From an uncultured bacterium (GTDB lineage Bacteria; Cyanobacteriota; Vampirovibrionia; Gastranaerophilales; Gastranaerophilaceae): a DNA stretch of 53,592 nt. Of the stretch, positions 23,600 to 33,100 are shown piece after piece. Each line of letters begins with the position of its first letter. Position 1 is the first letter of the stretch. Below the pieces are notes generated by a model. That model was not told where the DNA came from. It saw only the letters and a program-made list of their open reading frames with translations, and made no database searches. The translations under genes and the position numbers were made by a program. Location: assembly GCA_902794035.1 (NCBI GenBank), contig CADBFN010000009.1, positions 1 to 53,592 of the forward strand, in the 5' to 3' direction.

Positions 23600-24868
23600 T
23601 TACTTAGCGATGCTAGCATCATCAAGCAAGATAACTTGAATTTCTTCACCTTCGTGTGCAACATAGTTCAAACCAGGAGTTACCAAACCTGTGATTAAAC
23701 CAACACCTGCACCAACAGGAGTACCAATAGCAACACCGGTACCTACTTTGTGAGGGTTAGGAATGAATGAGAATCCAACACCTGCACCTGTACCAACTGC
23801 AGTACCACCAACTGTGTATAATGCAACTTTACCTGCTGTCATCCAAGGACCTTCTTTCAAAGCATAATCTTTGTAGAATGGTTTTGCATTCATATCAACA
23901 GTTTTACCGTTTGGAGTTACAACTTTTGTAATTTGAGTGTAAACTCTAGCGTTTTTGTTGAACCATTGTGGATCCTGAACATTCAATACTGTACCGTAGA
24001 ATGTAGAACCTGCAGGGAATAATACTGTACCTTCTTCAGTAACGATATCTTGTGGGTTAGTGAATGTAACAGTATCACCTGCAGAAGCTAATTTAGATTT
24101 GAATTTGTCTGTATATTCAATTTCTAAAACGTTACCTTCTTTAACGATATTTCTCATATTTGTGATAGTAACTTCATCACAAGGAGCTTTTTTAGTAACA
24201 TTTAAGTGTTCAGTTCCTAAAACTGTTTCTGCTTTGTATTGAGACTTAACTAAATCTAATTTTTTGCTTAATCTGTATAATAATACAGCTGCTTCAGCTC
24301 TTGTTAAATCTTCAGTAGGTCTTAATTCTTTTTCATTTGGATGATTTACATAGATGCCATAAGATAATGTTTTAGCATAAACATTTTTAGCCCAGTTAGG
24401 GATTTTCTTTGCATCAGAGAATTTTGAGATAATTGAAGAATCAACAGAACCATCAATTGTGATATGAGAAATAACTGATTGAGCTTCATCTCTCAAAATT
24501 GAACCATATGGTCTGAAAGTTCCGTCAGGATAACCATAAACTAAACCAATTTGTTGAGATCTTGCAATTGCATCATGATCTGCACCTGATTTAGCAACAT
24601 CAGTATAAGGAACATCAGCAACAACAGCTGCATTGCTTTGACCTAAAACTTTTAATAAAGCTGCAACGAAATCAACTCTTGAAATTTTAGCTTCAGGGTT
24701 GAAGTTACCATTGTTTAAAAACATAACTGAATCGCTAACTACTTCAGCAATTTCAGTTTGAGCCCAGTAGTTTGCATCAACGTCGTTGATACCTGCATAG
24801 GCAAATACAGGAGCTGTAGTAATTGAAAGCATTCCTGCAACTAATAAGCCTGCTAATAATTTTTTCAT
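23600..24868 (-). CDS. SLH-domain outer-envelope protein
   Basis: A 422-residue exported protein. The signal peptide (about 1-23, ending VFA-YA) is followed by three S-layer homology modules at roughly 25-85, 88-145 and 148-205. Each has the usual pattern, for example DVDANYWAQTEIAEVV, IGLVYGYPDGTFRP and DLTRAEAAVLLYRL. SLH modules bind peptidoglycan-linked polymer and, in the cyanobacterial phylum, anchor outer-membrane proteins. Residues 220-345 are beta-rich and unrecognised; the tail (345-405) is Gly-rich and hydrophobic (GGTAVGTGAGVGFSF). Strong promoter and terminator suggest high expression. It is shorter than SLH porins, so it may be an envelope-linking protein. Confidence 0.9.
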   Translation of the reverse strand: MKKLLAGLLVAGMLSITTAPVFAYAGINDVDANYWAQTEIAEVVSDSVMFLNNGNFNPEAKISRVDFVAALLKVLGQSNAAVVADVPYTDVAKSGADHDAIARSQQIGLVYGYPDGTFRPYGSILRDEAQSVISHITIDGSVDSSIISKFSDAKKIPNWAKNVYAKTLSYGIYVNHPNEKELRPTEDLTRAEAAVLLYRLSKKLDLVKSQYKAETVLGTEHLNVTKKAPCDEVTITNMRNIVKEGNVLEIEYTDKFKSKLASAGDTVTFTNPQDIVTEEGTVLFPAGSTFYGTVLNVQDPQWFNKNARVYTQITKVVTPNGKTVDMNAKPFYKDYALKEGPWMTAGKVALYTVGGTAVGTGAGVGFSFIPNPHKVGTGVAIGTPVGAGVGLITGLVTPGLNYVAHEGEEIQVILLDDASIAK

Positions 24869-24920
24869 TTTTTACTTCCTCTTTCTTTTGTACTACTATT
24901 AGTAAACCAACATCGAGTAA

Positions 24921-24949
24921 ATTATAGTACAATTATTCCCAAATGTAAA
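24921..24949 (-). promoter_or_regulatory. Strong sigma-70 promoter of the SLH gene
   Basis: Minus-strand TTTACA (24944-24949), a 17-base spacer and perfect TATAAT (24921-24926). GTTACA lies nine bases upstream of TTTACA on the same strand; the pair recalls, with a one-base shorter period, the HLR1 site bound by RpaB. The 5' leader is about 45 bases. Confidence 0.7.
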
Positions 24950-24977
24950 GAGTGTAACATGAAAATTTTGATAAGAA

Positions 24978-25424
24978 TTAAGGCTTAATTTTTTTTGCAA
25001 TAAATAAAAATGGTGCTTTTACATAATTCCAAAGTTTTTTCGCGACTTTTACAATCCCGTTTTTGATATTTTTAAAATTTATTGACGATGTTGAAATTTT
25101 TGGCATTTTTAATTTATGAAGTTTAGACAAACCGATACCACCTGCAATCAAGCCTGCAGCTGCAATTACTCCGAATAAAACTTTTTTCCAGGTCGGATTT
25201 TGAACCAAAGGCCTATCCTCAGGGTTTTTATATGTATCAAAAGCGGGAACATCTTTTAGCTTAATCCCGGGGGGAAGTAAAAAATCATTTTTCAGCGGCA
25301 AAGATTCCATCTGAGGATGTCCGACATAACGCGGCTGTTTTCCTGTAATAAATGCAGGAGCATCATAATCTATAACTCCTGCTGCTGCACATGCATCTAA
25401 AGCGTTTACCCAATTTGAAGACAT
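24978..25424 (-). CDS. Hypothetical protein with one membrane helix
   Basis: A 148-residue protein of no known family. The N-terminal 75 residues are soluble, with several Pro and aromatic residues (ACAAAGVIDYDAPAFITG). A single hydrophobic segment lies at about 82-102 (WKKVLFGVIAAAGLIAGGIG). The C-terminus is strongly basic (LHKLKMPK ... KKIKP), suggesting an N-out/C-in orientation or membrane-surface contact. No signal peptide. It sits alone between the SLH gene and the divergent metG. AGGAAT precedes the start. Confidence 0.7.
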   Translation of the reverse strand: MSSNWVNALDACAAAGVIDYDAPAFITGKQPRYVGHPQMESLPLKNDFLLPPGIKLKDVPAFDTYKNPEDRPLVQNPTWKKVLFGVIAAAGLIAGGIGLSKLHKLKMPKISTSSINFKNIKNGIVKVAKKLWNYVKAPFLFIAKKIKP

Positions 25425-25542
25425 AATAATATTCCTTTACTTTCACAACCTTATATTTATATAAAGTATTTTTGCTCTCAAAAATTGCCTTTTTTGTGTT
25501 ATTATCAAAATATATAAATACATATAAGGAGAAACAATAAAA

Positions 25543-27117
25543 ATGCTTGATAAATTTTATTTAACTACGGCAATAGACTATGTAAACGGAGCACCGCATA
25601 TTGGGCATGCTTATGAAAAAATATTAACAGATATTATTGCACGTCATTATTCTCTTAGAACAAATAACATGTTCTTTTTGACAGGTACTGACGAACACGG
25701 CATAAAAATTCAAAAAACCGCAGCAGCCCAGGGAATAAGCCCAAAACAGCTGTGTGACGAAAATTCTCAGAAATTTAAAGATGCATGGGAAAAGCTTGAT
25801 GTTAAATACAACAGATTTATCAGAACTACAGACCAAGATCATGAAAATATCGTCCAAAAAATCTTCCAAAAGCTAAAAGATAAAGGTGCAATATATAAAC
25901 ATGAATACGAAGGGTGGTACTGTCAGGGGTGTGAATGTTTCTTAAATCCAAAAGATCTGACAGAAGACGGTTTATGTCCCGATCACCAAAAGAAACCTGA
26001 CATCGTAAAAGAAGAAAACTATTTTTTCAAATTAACAGATTATAAAGATGCTATTATCAAACATATAAAAGAGCATCCAGACTTTATAATCCCAAGCTTC
26101 AGAGCAAATGAAGTTTTAAATCAGCTTGAAGATATACAAGACATTTCAGTATCACGTTCTAAAGAAAATGTAGGCTGGGGTATTGATATTCTTGATGATC
26201 CTGAACAATCTATTTATGTATGGATTGATGCGTTATCTAACTATATAACTGCAATTGGCTACGACCCTGACGGATCAAGCGAACAATTTAATCAGTTATG
26301 GCCGGTTGATGTTCACGTCATAGGTAAAGATATATTAAAATTCCATTCAATTTACTGGCCTGCAATATTGATGGCTTTGGATTTACCTTTACCAAAACAT
26401 ATTTTTGCCCACGGCTGGATTACTATTGATGAGACAAAAATGTCAAAATCATTGGGGAATGTTGTTTCACCAACTTCAGTTTTAGAAAACTTTGAACTAA
26501 AATATCCTGATGCCTTCAGATATTATATGGCTACATCAGCTCCTTGCGGGCGTGACGGCAATTATTCCGATCAGGATTTCAAAGAAAAAGTAAACGCTCA
26601 TCTTGCAAACAGCATGGGTAACCTGCTAAACAGAAGTCTATCAATGCTTGTAAAATATTTTGACGGAGAAATTAAACCAGAGTTTGTCGAAAATCGTTCA
26701 AAAGAAGCAGAAAGTTTACTAAAAACTGCATTAGGAACAGTTAAAATTGTAGAAAATCATTTTAATCACTTTGAAATACAAGAAGCAGCACAAGAAATTA
26801 TCTCAATTGTTGATGCCGCAAATAAATTTGTAACAGACAATGCACCTTGGACACTTGCTAAAGAAGAAAAAATGACAGAATGCGGACAAGTATTGGCAAC
26901 AGTACTTGAAGTAATGTGTATTGTATCATCACTGATTTATCCATACTGTCCTAATATAGCTTCAGATATGGCGAAGCAATTATCTTATGATATAACTGTA
27001 AAATATGACGACATTACAACTGAAAATATTAAACCAGGGAAATTAATCGCTAAAGAAGATATTTTTCCGGTATTTTTAAGAGTCGATTCAGAATTAGCAG
27101 ATAAATCTAAGAAATAG
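25543..27117 (+). CDS. metG: Methionyl-tRNA synthetase
   Basis: MetG charges tRNA-Met. The class I signatures are HIGH at residues 19-22 (GAPHIGHAYEK) and KMSKS (ETKMSKSLGN). A zinc knuckle CQGCECF with a second CPDH pair lies in the connective peptide. At 524 residues it has the anticodon-binding helical domain but lacks the C-terminal tRNA-binding (EMAP/Trbp111) extension of longer bacterial forms. AAGGAG precedes the start. Its last 11 bases overlap the convergent nagA-like gene. Confidence 0.97.
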   Translation: MLDKFYLTTAIDYVNGAPHIGHAYEKILTDIIARHYSLRTNNMFFLTGTDEHGIKIQKTAAAQGISPKQLCDENSQKFKDAWEKLDVKYNRFIRTTDQDHENIVQKIFQKLKDKGAIYKHEYEGWYCQGCECFLNPKDLTEDGLCPDHQKKPDIVKEENYFFKLTDYKDAIIKHIKEHPDFIIPSFRANEVLNQLEDIQDISVSRSKENVGWGIDILDDPEQSIYVWIDALSNYITAIGYDPDGSSEQFNQLWPVDVHVIGKDILKFHSIYWPAILMALDLPLPKHIFAHGWITIDETKMSKSLGNVVSPTSVLENFELKYPDAFRYYMATSAPCGRDGNYSDQDFKEKVNAHLANSMGNLLNRSLSMLVKYFDGEIKPEFVENRSKEAESLLKTALGTVKIVENHFNHFEIQEAAQEIISIVDAANKFVTDNAPWTLAKEEKMTECGQVLATVLEVMCIVSSLIYPYCPNIASDMAKQLSYDITVKYDDITTENIKPGKLIAKEDIFPVFLRVDSELADKSKK

Positions 27118-28006
27118 AAACAATATTAAAATCTTCATCCCATTCAATATTGCCATCAAGATCAATTTTATGGTAATCATACGGGTTTTGAATAAACTTA
27201 GGATTAAATAAATTTTTCTTGCCTAAAATTTTAACAATATCAGGTAATAAACTTGTGCTACCTGCTAAAGTACCATGTGCAGATTCAGCCTTATTACCAT
27301 CAAAATAAACCGTTTCATCCGCAAAAACAAATTCTCTTATATTACTGTGTGCGCAAGGCAAACTATCTGAAACCAAAATTATTTTATCTTCAGGCTTGGA
27401 TTTAAATAGCAATTTAAGAGCATCATCACTTACATGAACACCATCGGCGATAATTTCAGTATAAATATTATCATTGATTAAAGCAGAAAGAGCCGTTGAT
27501 TTACCCCTGTGAGTTATTCCGCTCATAGCATTAAAAGTATGAGTAACTCCGTCACAACCTGTCAAATCTCCGCCAATACAATGACCTGCCTGAACTTTAA
27601 CATTCTTTTTATTTAAAAAGGATATTAAATTTTTATTGCACAACTCAGGAGCAAGAGTGACAATTTTAATAAAATCATCTGATATTTTTCCGAAATTCTC
27701 AACCGTAGGTTCTAAAAAATGTATCGGGTTATGAATTCCTTTTTTTTCAGGATTAAGAAAAATTCCTTCAAGGTGGATTCCCAATATTTTTGCGCCTTCT
27801 GTCTGCTTAAGGGCTGCTTCTTTAATAACCGCAATTTGTTTTTTAATATTTTCAACCGTATCAGTTACTAAGGTCGGGAAAATTGCGCCAACTCCTTCTT
27901 TTTTGATTTTTTGAGCCAAATCCAACACATCAGCCACAGAGGCTTTGTTAAAATCAACTCCGTATGCACCATGAAAATGCTGTTCTATAAGTAATTTTGT
28001 TTTCAT
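27107..28006 (-). CDS. nagA: N-acetylglucosamine-6-phosphate deacetylase-like, short form
   Basis: NagA deacetylates GlcNAc-6-P, feeding amino sugars to glycolysis or wall synthesis. Amidohydrolase motifs are present: QHFHGAYGVDF, GIHLEGIFLNPEKKGIHNP (metal-binding Glu), AGHCIGGD, THTFNAMSG, IADGVHV and LVSDSLP. At 299 residues it is about 80 shorter than usual. It starts directly in the barrel, lacking the N-terminal part of the small beta domain, and its C-terminal end is also reduced. No upstream reading frame supplies the missing part because murE ends there. It lies seven bases after murE, with no clear ribosome site. Activity is likely but not assured. Confidence 0.8.
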   Translation of the reverse strand: MKTKLLIEQHFHGAYGVDFNKASVADVLDLAQKIKKEGVGAIFPTLVTDTVENIKKQIAVIKEAALKQTEGAKILGIHLEGIFLNPEKKGIHNPIHFLEPTVENFGKISDDFIKIVTLAPELCNKNLISFLNKKNVKVQAGHCIGGDLTGCDGVTHTFNAMSGITHRGKSTALSALINDNIYTEIIADGVHVSDDALKLLFKSKPEDKIILVSDSLPCAHSNIREFVFADETVYFDGNKAESAHGTLAGSTSLLPDIVKILGKKNLFNPKFIQNPYDYHKIDLDGNIEWDEDFNIVSIS

Positions 28007-28012
28007 AAATTT

Positions 28013-29488
28013 TTATATTACGCTTTCTGCAAATACTTTTCTGACTTCTTCCCTGTCATCAAAGTGAATAGTTCGGTCTTTAAGAATTTGATAATCTTCG
28101 TGCCCTTTACCTGCGACAACAACTACATCATTATTACTTGCAAATGTTTTTAAAAGCCTGATTGCTTCCCCTCTGTCAGGTTCAACAGTTACAGTCTCAG
28201 AATCGACAGACTTTAAACCTGCAATAATATCTGTAATTATTTGTTGAGGATCCTCGCTTCTTGGATTATCGCTTGTAATTACAATTCTATCCGATAATTG
28301 CTGAGCAATTGCTCCCATTTTAGGACGTTTTGTGGCATCTCTGTCCCCTCCGCAGCCAAATACACAAATTAATTTACCATTTGGAGGAGTAATTTCTCTT
28401 GCTGTTTTTAAAACATTTTCAAGTCCGTCCGGAGTATGCGCATAATCGACAATAACAAGAGGTTTTTTATTTACAACCTCAAACCTGCCTGCAACCCCAT
28501 GAACATTTTGCAACGCACTGATTGCTACATTTATATCAATTCCCATTGCGATTGATGCCGTTACCGCAGCCAAAACATTATAAACACTAAACATACCGTT
28601 CATATGCAAATTTACATTGTAATCAGTATTATTAAAGTTCAATACAAATTCCGCACCGTTTGAAGAAAAACGGATATCTTTTGCCATAACATCGGCGGAT
28701 TTTTTTACACCATAAGTATATTTTTTAACTTCATCAGGTGTTTGTTCCAAAAATCTTTCACCATATTCATCATCAATATTTATAACCGCAAAATTATCTT
28801 CATTTAATCTCTGAAATAACAAAGCTTTAGCTTTAAAATAATTTTCCATAGTAATGTGATAATCTAAATGATCCTGAGTAAGATTAGTAAAAACTGCGCC
28901 ATTAAAACGACAACCGCCGACTCTGTTTTGTTCTAATGCGTGAGAGCTGACTTCCATTACAACATTATCAATTTTTTCAATGTCTTTTATCATTCTTAAA
29001 GTTGCCTGTAATTCAGGTGCCTGAGGGGTAGTATGTTTTGCATTTCGGTATTCTCCTGATGAAGAAAGTTTATACCCTAAAGTTCCGATAAGCGCACATT
29101 TTTGATTATTTTCTTCTAATATTTTCTGAATTAAATGGGTGACGGTAGTTTTTCCGTTTGTACCTGTTACTCCGACCAAATTAATACCTTTAGACGGACT
29201 TGAATAGAATCTGTCTGCAATATCAGCAATTTGATATTTTGTAGATGCAACCTGAACTTGCGGAACGCTGACATCTTCGACTTTATGTTCAACTAACAAA
29301 GCAACTGCTCCGCTTTCAATTGCCATCTTAGCATATTCATGCCCGTCAGTATGCTCTCCTACCAGACACACAAAGATATCACCTTTTTTAGTTGTACGCG
29401 AATTATATGATATCCCTGAGATTTCAACATTTTTGAAATTTATTAAATCTTTGTATTTTAAATATTCAATTAATTCATCAAGTTTCAT
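28013..29488 (-). CDS. murE: UDP-MurNAc-L-Ala-D-Glu:meso-diaminopimelate ligase
   Basis: MurE adds the third residue of the peptidoglycan stem peptide. The 491-residue protein shows the Mur-ligase P loop GVTGTNGKTTVTHL and the central SSHALEQNRV segment. The specificity motif DNPRSEDP marks it as meso-DAP-adding rather than lysine-adding. It follows the PBP gene by 14 bases with ribosome site AAGGAG, in the order ftsI-murE of the dcw cluster. The cluster stops here: a nagA-like gene follows instead of murF. Confidence 0.97.
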   Translation of the reverse strand: MKLDELIEYLKYKDLINFKNVEISGISYNSRTTKKGDIFVCLVGEHTDGHEYAKMAIESGAVALLVEHKVEDVSVPQVQVASTKYQIADIADRFYSSPSKGINLVGVTGTNGKTTVTHLIQKILEENNQKCALIGTLGYKLSSSGEYRNAKHTTPQAPELQATLRMIKDIEKIDNVVMEVSSHALEQNRVGGCRFNGAVFTNLTQDHLDYHITMENYFKAKALLFQRLNEDNFAVINIDDEYGERFLEQTPDEVKKYTYGVKKSADVMAKDIRFSSNGAEFVLNFNNTDYNVNLHMNGMFSVYNVLAAVTASIAMGIDINVAISALQNVHGVAGRFEVVNKKPLVIVDYAHTPDGLENVLKTAREITPPNGKLICVFGCGGDRDATKRPKMGAIAQQLSDRIVITSDNPRSEDPQQIITDIIAGLKSVDSETVTVEPDRGEAIRLLKTFASNNDVVVVAGKGHEDYQILKDRTIHFDDREEVRKVFAESVI

Positions 29489-29502
29489 TATATTTCTCCT
29501 TA

Positions 29503-31260
29503 TTATTTTTTCTTTTCTGTTTGCAACTTATCAGGTTTTAAATCGAGAATTCTTCCAACCTGTTCAGACACTTCGTGAAAAACGGGGCCTGCAACTGTAT
29601 TACCCCATATAGCACCCTTTGAAGCACTGTCAATAACGACATAAACAAGTACCTGAGGATCATTTGCAGGGAAATAACCTATTGTTGAAGTGTACATTGT
29701 ACCTGAGTACCCTCTGCCGTTGGCTGCAGGCTTCCTTGAAGTCCCTGTTTTAGCGGCTATATTATATCTGTCTGATTTTATTGTAGATTTTCCGTTATTA
29801 ACACTTTTTACCAACAAATCTGTAATAGTTTTTGAGGTTTGAGGGGATATTGTAGGAATTCTCTTAATTTTTTCTTCTTCTTCCTCAGGCGAATATTTTA
29901 TTATATGAGGAGTAACACGAACCCCGTTATTTGCCAAAGCCGAAACTGCAGAAACCATTTGCATTATAGATACTGACGTTCCGTATCCGTAAGACATAGT
30001 CATATGCAATCCCTTATCCCAGTATTTAGGAGATGCAAGCAATCCTGAAGATTCACCTGGCAAGTCAATACCTGATTTTTCGCCAAAACCAAATTTTTTA
30101 AGCATCTCATAGAATTCTTTATGAGTCATCATATAACCGACATTGACAGAACCAATATTACTTGAATGTTCAAATAAATAAACTAAATCAATAGTCCCCG
30201 GAGCTCCCTTTTGTTTATAATCATAGTTTTCAATAGTATAGTTGCCAAACTTTATACGCCCCTGATCCTGAATCAGCGAATTTTTGTTAATCTTGCCAAG
30301 CTCCATAGCACTTGTAACGGTAATTATTTTGAAGGTAGAACCCGGCGGGTAAACATCTGTCAGAGTCCAGTTTTTTATAATATGATTAGGTACTTTTTGA
30401 AATTTATTAGGATCATAAGTCGGTGCAACGGCATAAGCAAGAATCTCGCCGTTTTTTGGATTCATTACAATAACAGCACCTCTTAAAGCACCTTTTTCTT
30501 TAATCATTTTGAATAATTCTTTTTCACAAACATGCTGAATAGCTGCATCTATAGTCAGGGTAACATCCAAACCTTTAGGATTCACCGTCAGAGCAACCGG
30601 ATCAGTTGAAAATTTATAAATAATTTTTCCATCTCTTGTTTGCTGATAACCTGTTGCTTTCACGACATGTTCAAGTTTGTCCTTCGCACTATACTCAACA
30701 CCGCTTGATAAATCGGCTTCGAAATTGTAAAAACCAAGGACATGGGAAGCAAATACTCCCTGAGGGTACTCTCTTTCATCTTTTTTATCCAGCGATATTG
30801 AACGGAAATTATTTTTTGCAATAATTTTCATAAGTTTTTGCGCAGTATCTCTATCGACATTTTTCTTTACCGCAATAACTTTTATAGATTTATCGGAAAG
30901 CTTTTTTTGCAATGTTTGTTTTGAGATTCCCAAAATTGGAGAGAAAAGTTCCGCAATTTTTTCCGGAGATTCTCTTTTTGAATAATCAACAGGACGGGCA
31001 TAAATATTATAGTAAATTCTGTCAGTAGCAAGTTTTATACCATTGCGGTCATATATATCTCCCCTAAGTTCAAAGTCGTGACTTGCTCTTTGCATTTTTC
31101 CGCGCTCTCTGTAACGATGAGGGTCTATAACCTGCAAAATTACAAGATGAAACAAAAGAATAATTATTATAAAAATATATGCTATGTTTAGCCAATTAGT
31201 AACATCATTACAACGACGACCTCTTTTGCCGTCATTATTTTTATCTTTAACATATCCCAT
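29503..31260 (-). CDS. ftsI: Class B penicillin-binding protein (FtsI/PBP3 type)
   Basis: A division transpeptidase. A membrane anchor lies at about 22-44 (WLNIAYIFIIIILLF) after a basic cytosolic tail. The dimerisation/pedestal domain (RGDIYDRNG) is at about 66-220 and the transpeptidase domain at 255-570. The active-site motifs are complete: Ser308 and Lys311 in PPGSTFK, HSSN near 366, and AAKTGTSRK near 505. No PASTA domains. At 585 residues it is a standard length. Its link to murE supports FtsI over PBP2 or SpoVD. The start codon has no strong ribosome site. Confidence 0.93.
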   Translation of the reverse strand: MGYVKDKNNDGKRGRRCNDVTNWLNIAYIFIIIILLFHLVILQVIDPHRYRERGKMQRASHDFELRGDIYDRNGIKLATDRIYYNIYARPVDYSKRESPEKIAELFSPILGISKQTLQKKLSDKSIKVIAVKKNVDRDTAQKLMKIIAKNNFRSISLDKKDEREYPQGVFASHVLGFYNFEADLSSGVEYSAKDKLEHVVKATGYQQTRDGKIIYKFSTDPVALTVNPKGLDVTLTIDAAIQHVCEKELFKMIKEKGALRGAVIVMNPKNGEILAYAVAPTYDPNKFQKVPNHIIKNWTLTDVYPPGSTFKIITVTSAMELGKINKNSLIQDQGRIKFGNYTIENYDYKQKGAPGTIDLVYLFEHSSNIGSVNVGYMMTHKEFYEMLKKFGFGEKSGIDLPGESSGLLASPKYWDKGLHMTMSYGYGTSVSIMQMVSAVSALANNGVRVTPHIIKYSPEEEEEKIKRIPTISPQTSKTITDLLVKSVNNGKSTIKSDRYNIAAKTGTSRKPAANGRGYSGTMYTSTIGYFPANDPQVLVYVVIDSASKGAIWGNTVAGPVFHEVSEQVGRILDLKPDKLQTEKKK

Positions 31261-31387
31261 AATTAGATTTTACCACAAGCTGACAATTAAAAGTAATATA
31301 TTAAAGAATTTTAATATTATATAATATTTGTAAATTTCTTTGTATTTAAAAGATAAATGTTGTAATATATACAAAGAGGATAACGAA

Positions 31388-33100
31388 ATGGAAAACATAA
31401 CAGAAAATAAAGAAAATATAAAATCTGCTATAGAATTTATTGTTCAAAAAAAATATACAGAAGCTGAACAATATGTAAATGAGGCTTATCAGTCAGCAAA
31501 AGAATCAAACGATAGCTCAATTATTTCCATATGTTTGACTCTGAATGCATTTTTAAAATATTCCACAGGAGAAACAAATACTCAACAGGGAATAGAAGAA
31601 GGATACTTCATGGCGCAGAAATCTGAAGATTTATCAGCGTTACTAATTAATGAAATGATAAAAGGAAATATTAATTTTTCAGAAAACGACAAAAACGTCG
31701 CATTAATACACTATAATAATGCTCTGAAACTTTCTGCTCAAAAAGATGAATATAATCTTTCAGATTTAATTAATACAAGGATTAAACAGCTTCAAAACGG
31801 TATGGATTATTCTCTGCCTACCCAAACAGATCCATTGGTTTCACTTGTTAAAATAAGCCGCTCAATTACCGCACTTACCGATATTGACGAACTGTTAAAA
31901 GTAATAGCGGAGGAAACAAGAAATGCAATGCAGGCTGACAGATGCACCGTATTCCTTTGGGACAAAGACAGTAACGAATTATGGTCAAAAGTTGCTCTGG
32001 GCGTAGAGAATAAAGAAATACGATTTCCTGCCGATAAAGGGCTTGCAGGATATGTTGTTCAGTCAGGAGAGACACTTAATATTACAGATGCATATTCTGA
32101 TTCAAGATTTAACCCGGAAGTAGATAAAAATACCGGATATCGCACAAAAACCATTCTTTGTATGCCGATTATGAACAATAACCACGAGATTATCGGCGCT
32201 TTTCAGGTTCTTAACAAAATTGACGGTATTTTTACAAAAAATGATGAGGATCTGTTAATTGCAATAGGCGGAAGTGCCAGTATCGCACTAGAAAATGCTC
32301 AACTATTTGACAGGCAGCTGCAAATGTATCACGAACAAAAACTTTTATTTGAAAGTTTTATTGATACATTAGCAACCTCTGTGGATGCCAGAGATAAAAT
32401 AACAGCAGGTCACTCTACAAGAGTTAAACTATATTCTTCTCTTATTGCAGATGAATTAAATTTCTCGGCAAAAGATAAAAATTTACTGGAAAAAGCCGCA
32501 ACCCTTCATGATATAGGTAAAATAGGAATCAGAGATTCCGTACTTCAAAAAGAAGGTAAATTGACAGATGAAGAATACAAACATATACAAGAACATGTAA
32601 GAATTACACATAACATACTAAATAAATTGTATATGTCCCCTGATTTCAGAATTATTACCGAAATGGCTTCTTCTCACCATGAAAAATATGACGGAAGCGG
32701 TTATTACAGACATCTTAAAGGGGAAGAAATAACTTTAGGCGGACGTATTCTTGCGGTTGCAGATGTTTTTGATGCTATAACATCTAAAAGACACTATCGT
32801 GATAAAATGCCGATTAAAAATGTTTTAGGTATTATTTCTGATGGCGCAGGTTCTCACTTTGATCCGAATTTGGTTGATACGTTTTTAAAAATATCACTTG
32901 ATAAAATAATAAGCGTATTTTTATATGACACAAAAGGCGAAATAAAAAATGAAGATTTAGCCGAATTAAAGGCACACAATTTATATGATATAAAAAATTA
33001 TTCACTGACAGAAAACTTAGGTACAAAAGAACAGCACACTCTGGATTTATTTAATAAATATTATCTGAATCTTGCAGAAGGAGAAAATAATGAGGGATAA
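31388..33100 (+). CDS. TPR-like, GAF and HD-GYP domain signalling protein
   Basis: A predicted cytosolic cyclic-di-GMP phosphodiesterase of 570 residues. The start at 31388 is favoured by AAAGAGGA (31373-31380); an in-frame ATG at 31340 has no such site. Residues 1-140 are helical and TPR-like, about 150-310 form a GAF sensor domain (DRCTVFLWDKDSNELW, GLAGYVVQSGE), and 325-500 an HD-GYP domain. Ligands HDIGKIGI (His374, Asp375), the HH pair at 430-431 and DAITSKRHY are present, but the GYP motif reads GSGYYRHLKGEE, with Tyr for Pro. The gene overlaps the next by 11 bases. Confidence 0.9.
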   Translation: MENITENKENIKSAIEFIVQKKYTEAEQYVNEAYQSAKESNDSSIISICLTLNAFLKYSTGETNTQQGIEEGYFMAQKSEDLSALLINEMIKGNINFSENDKNVALIHYNNALKLSAQKDEYNLSDLINTRIKQLQNGMDYSLPTQTDPLVSLVKISRSITALTDIDELLKVIAEETRNAMQADRCTVFLWDKDSNELWSKVALGVENKEIRFPADKGLAGYVVQSGETLNITDAYSDSRFNPEVDKNTGYRTKTILCMPIMNNNHEIIGAFQVLNKIDGIFTKNDEDLLIAIGGSASIALENAQLFDRQLQMYHEQKLLFESFIDTLATSVDARDKITAGHSTRVKLYSSLIADELNFSAKDKNLLEKAATLHDIGKIGIRDSVLQKEGKLTDEEYKHIQEHVRITHNILNKLYMSPDFRIITEMASSHHEKYDGSGYYRHLKGEEITLGGRILAVADVFDAITSKRHYRDKMPIKNVLGIISDGAGSHFDPNLVDTFLKISLDKIISVFLYDTKGEIKNEDLAELKAHNLYDIKNYSLTENLGTKEQHTLDLFNKYYLNLAEGENNEG

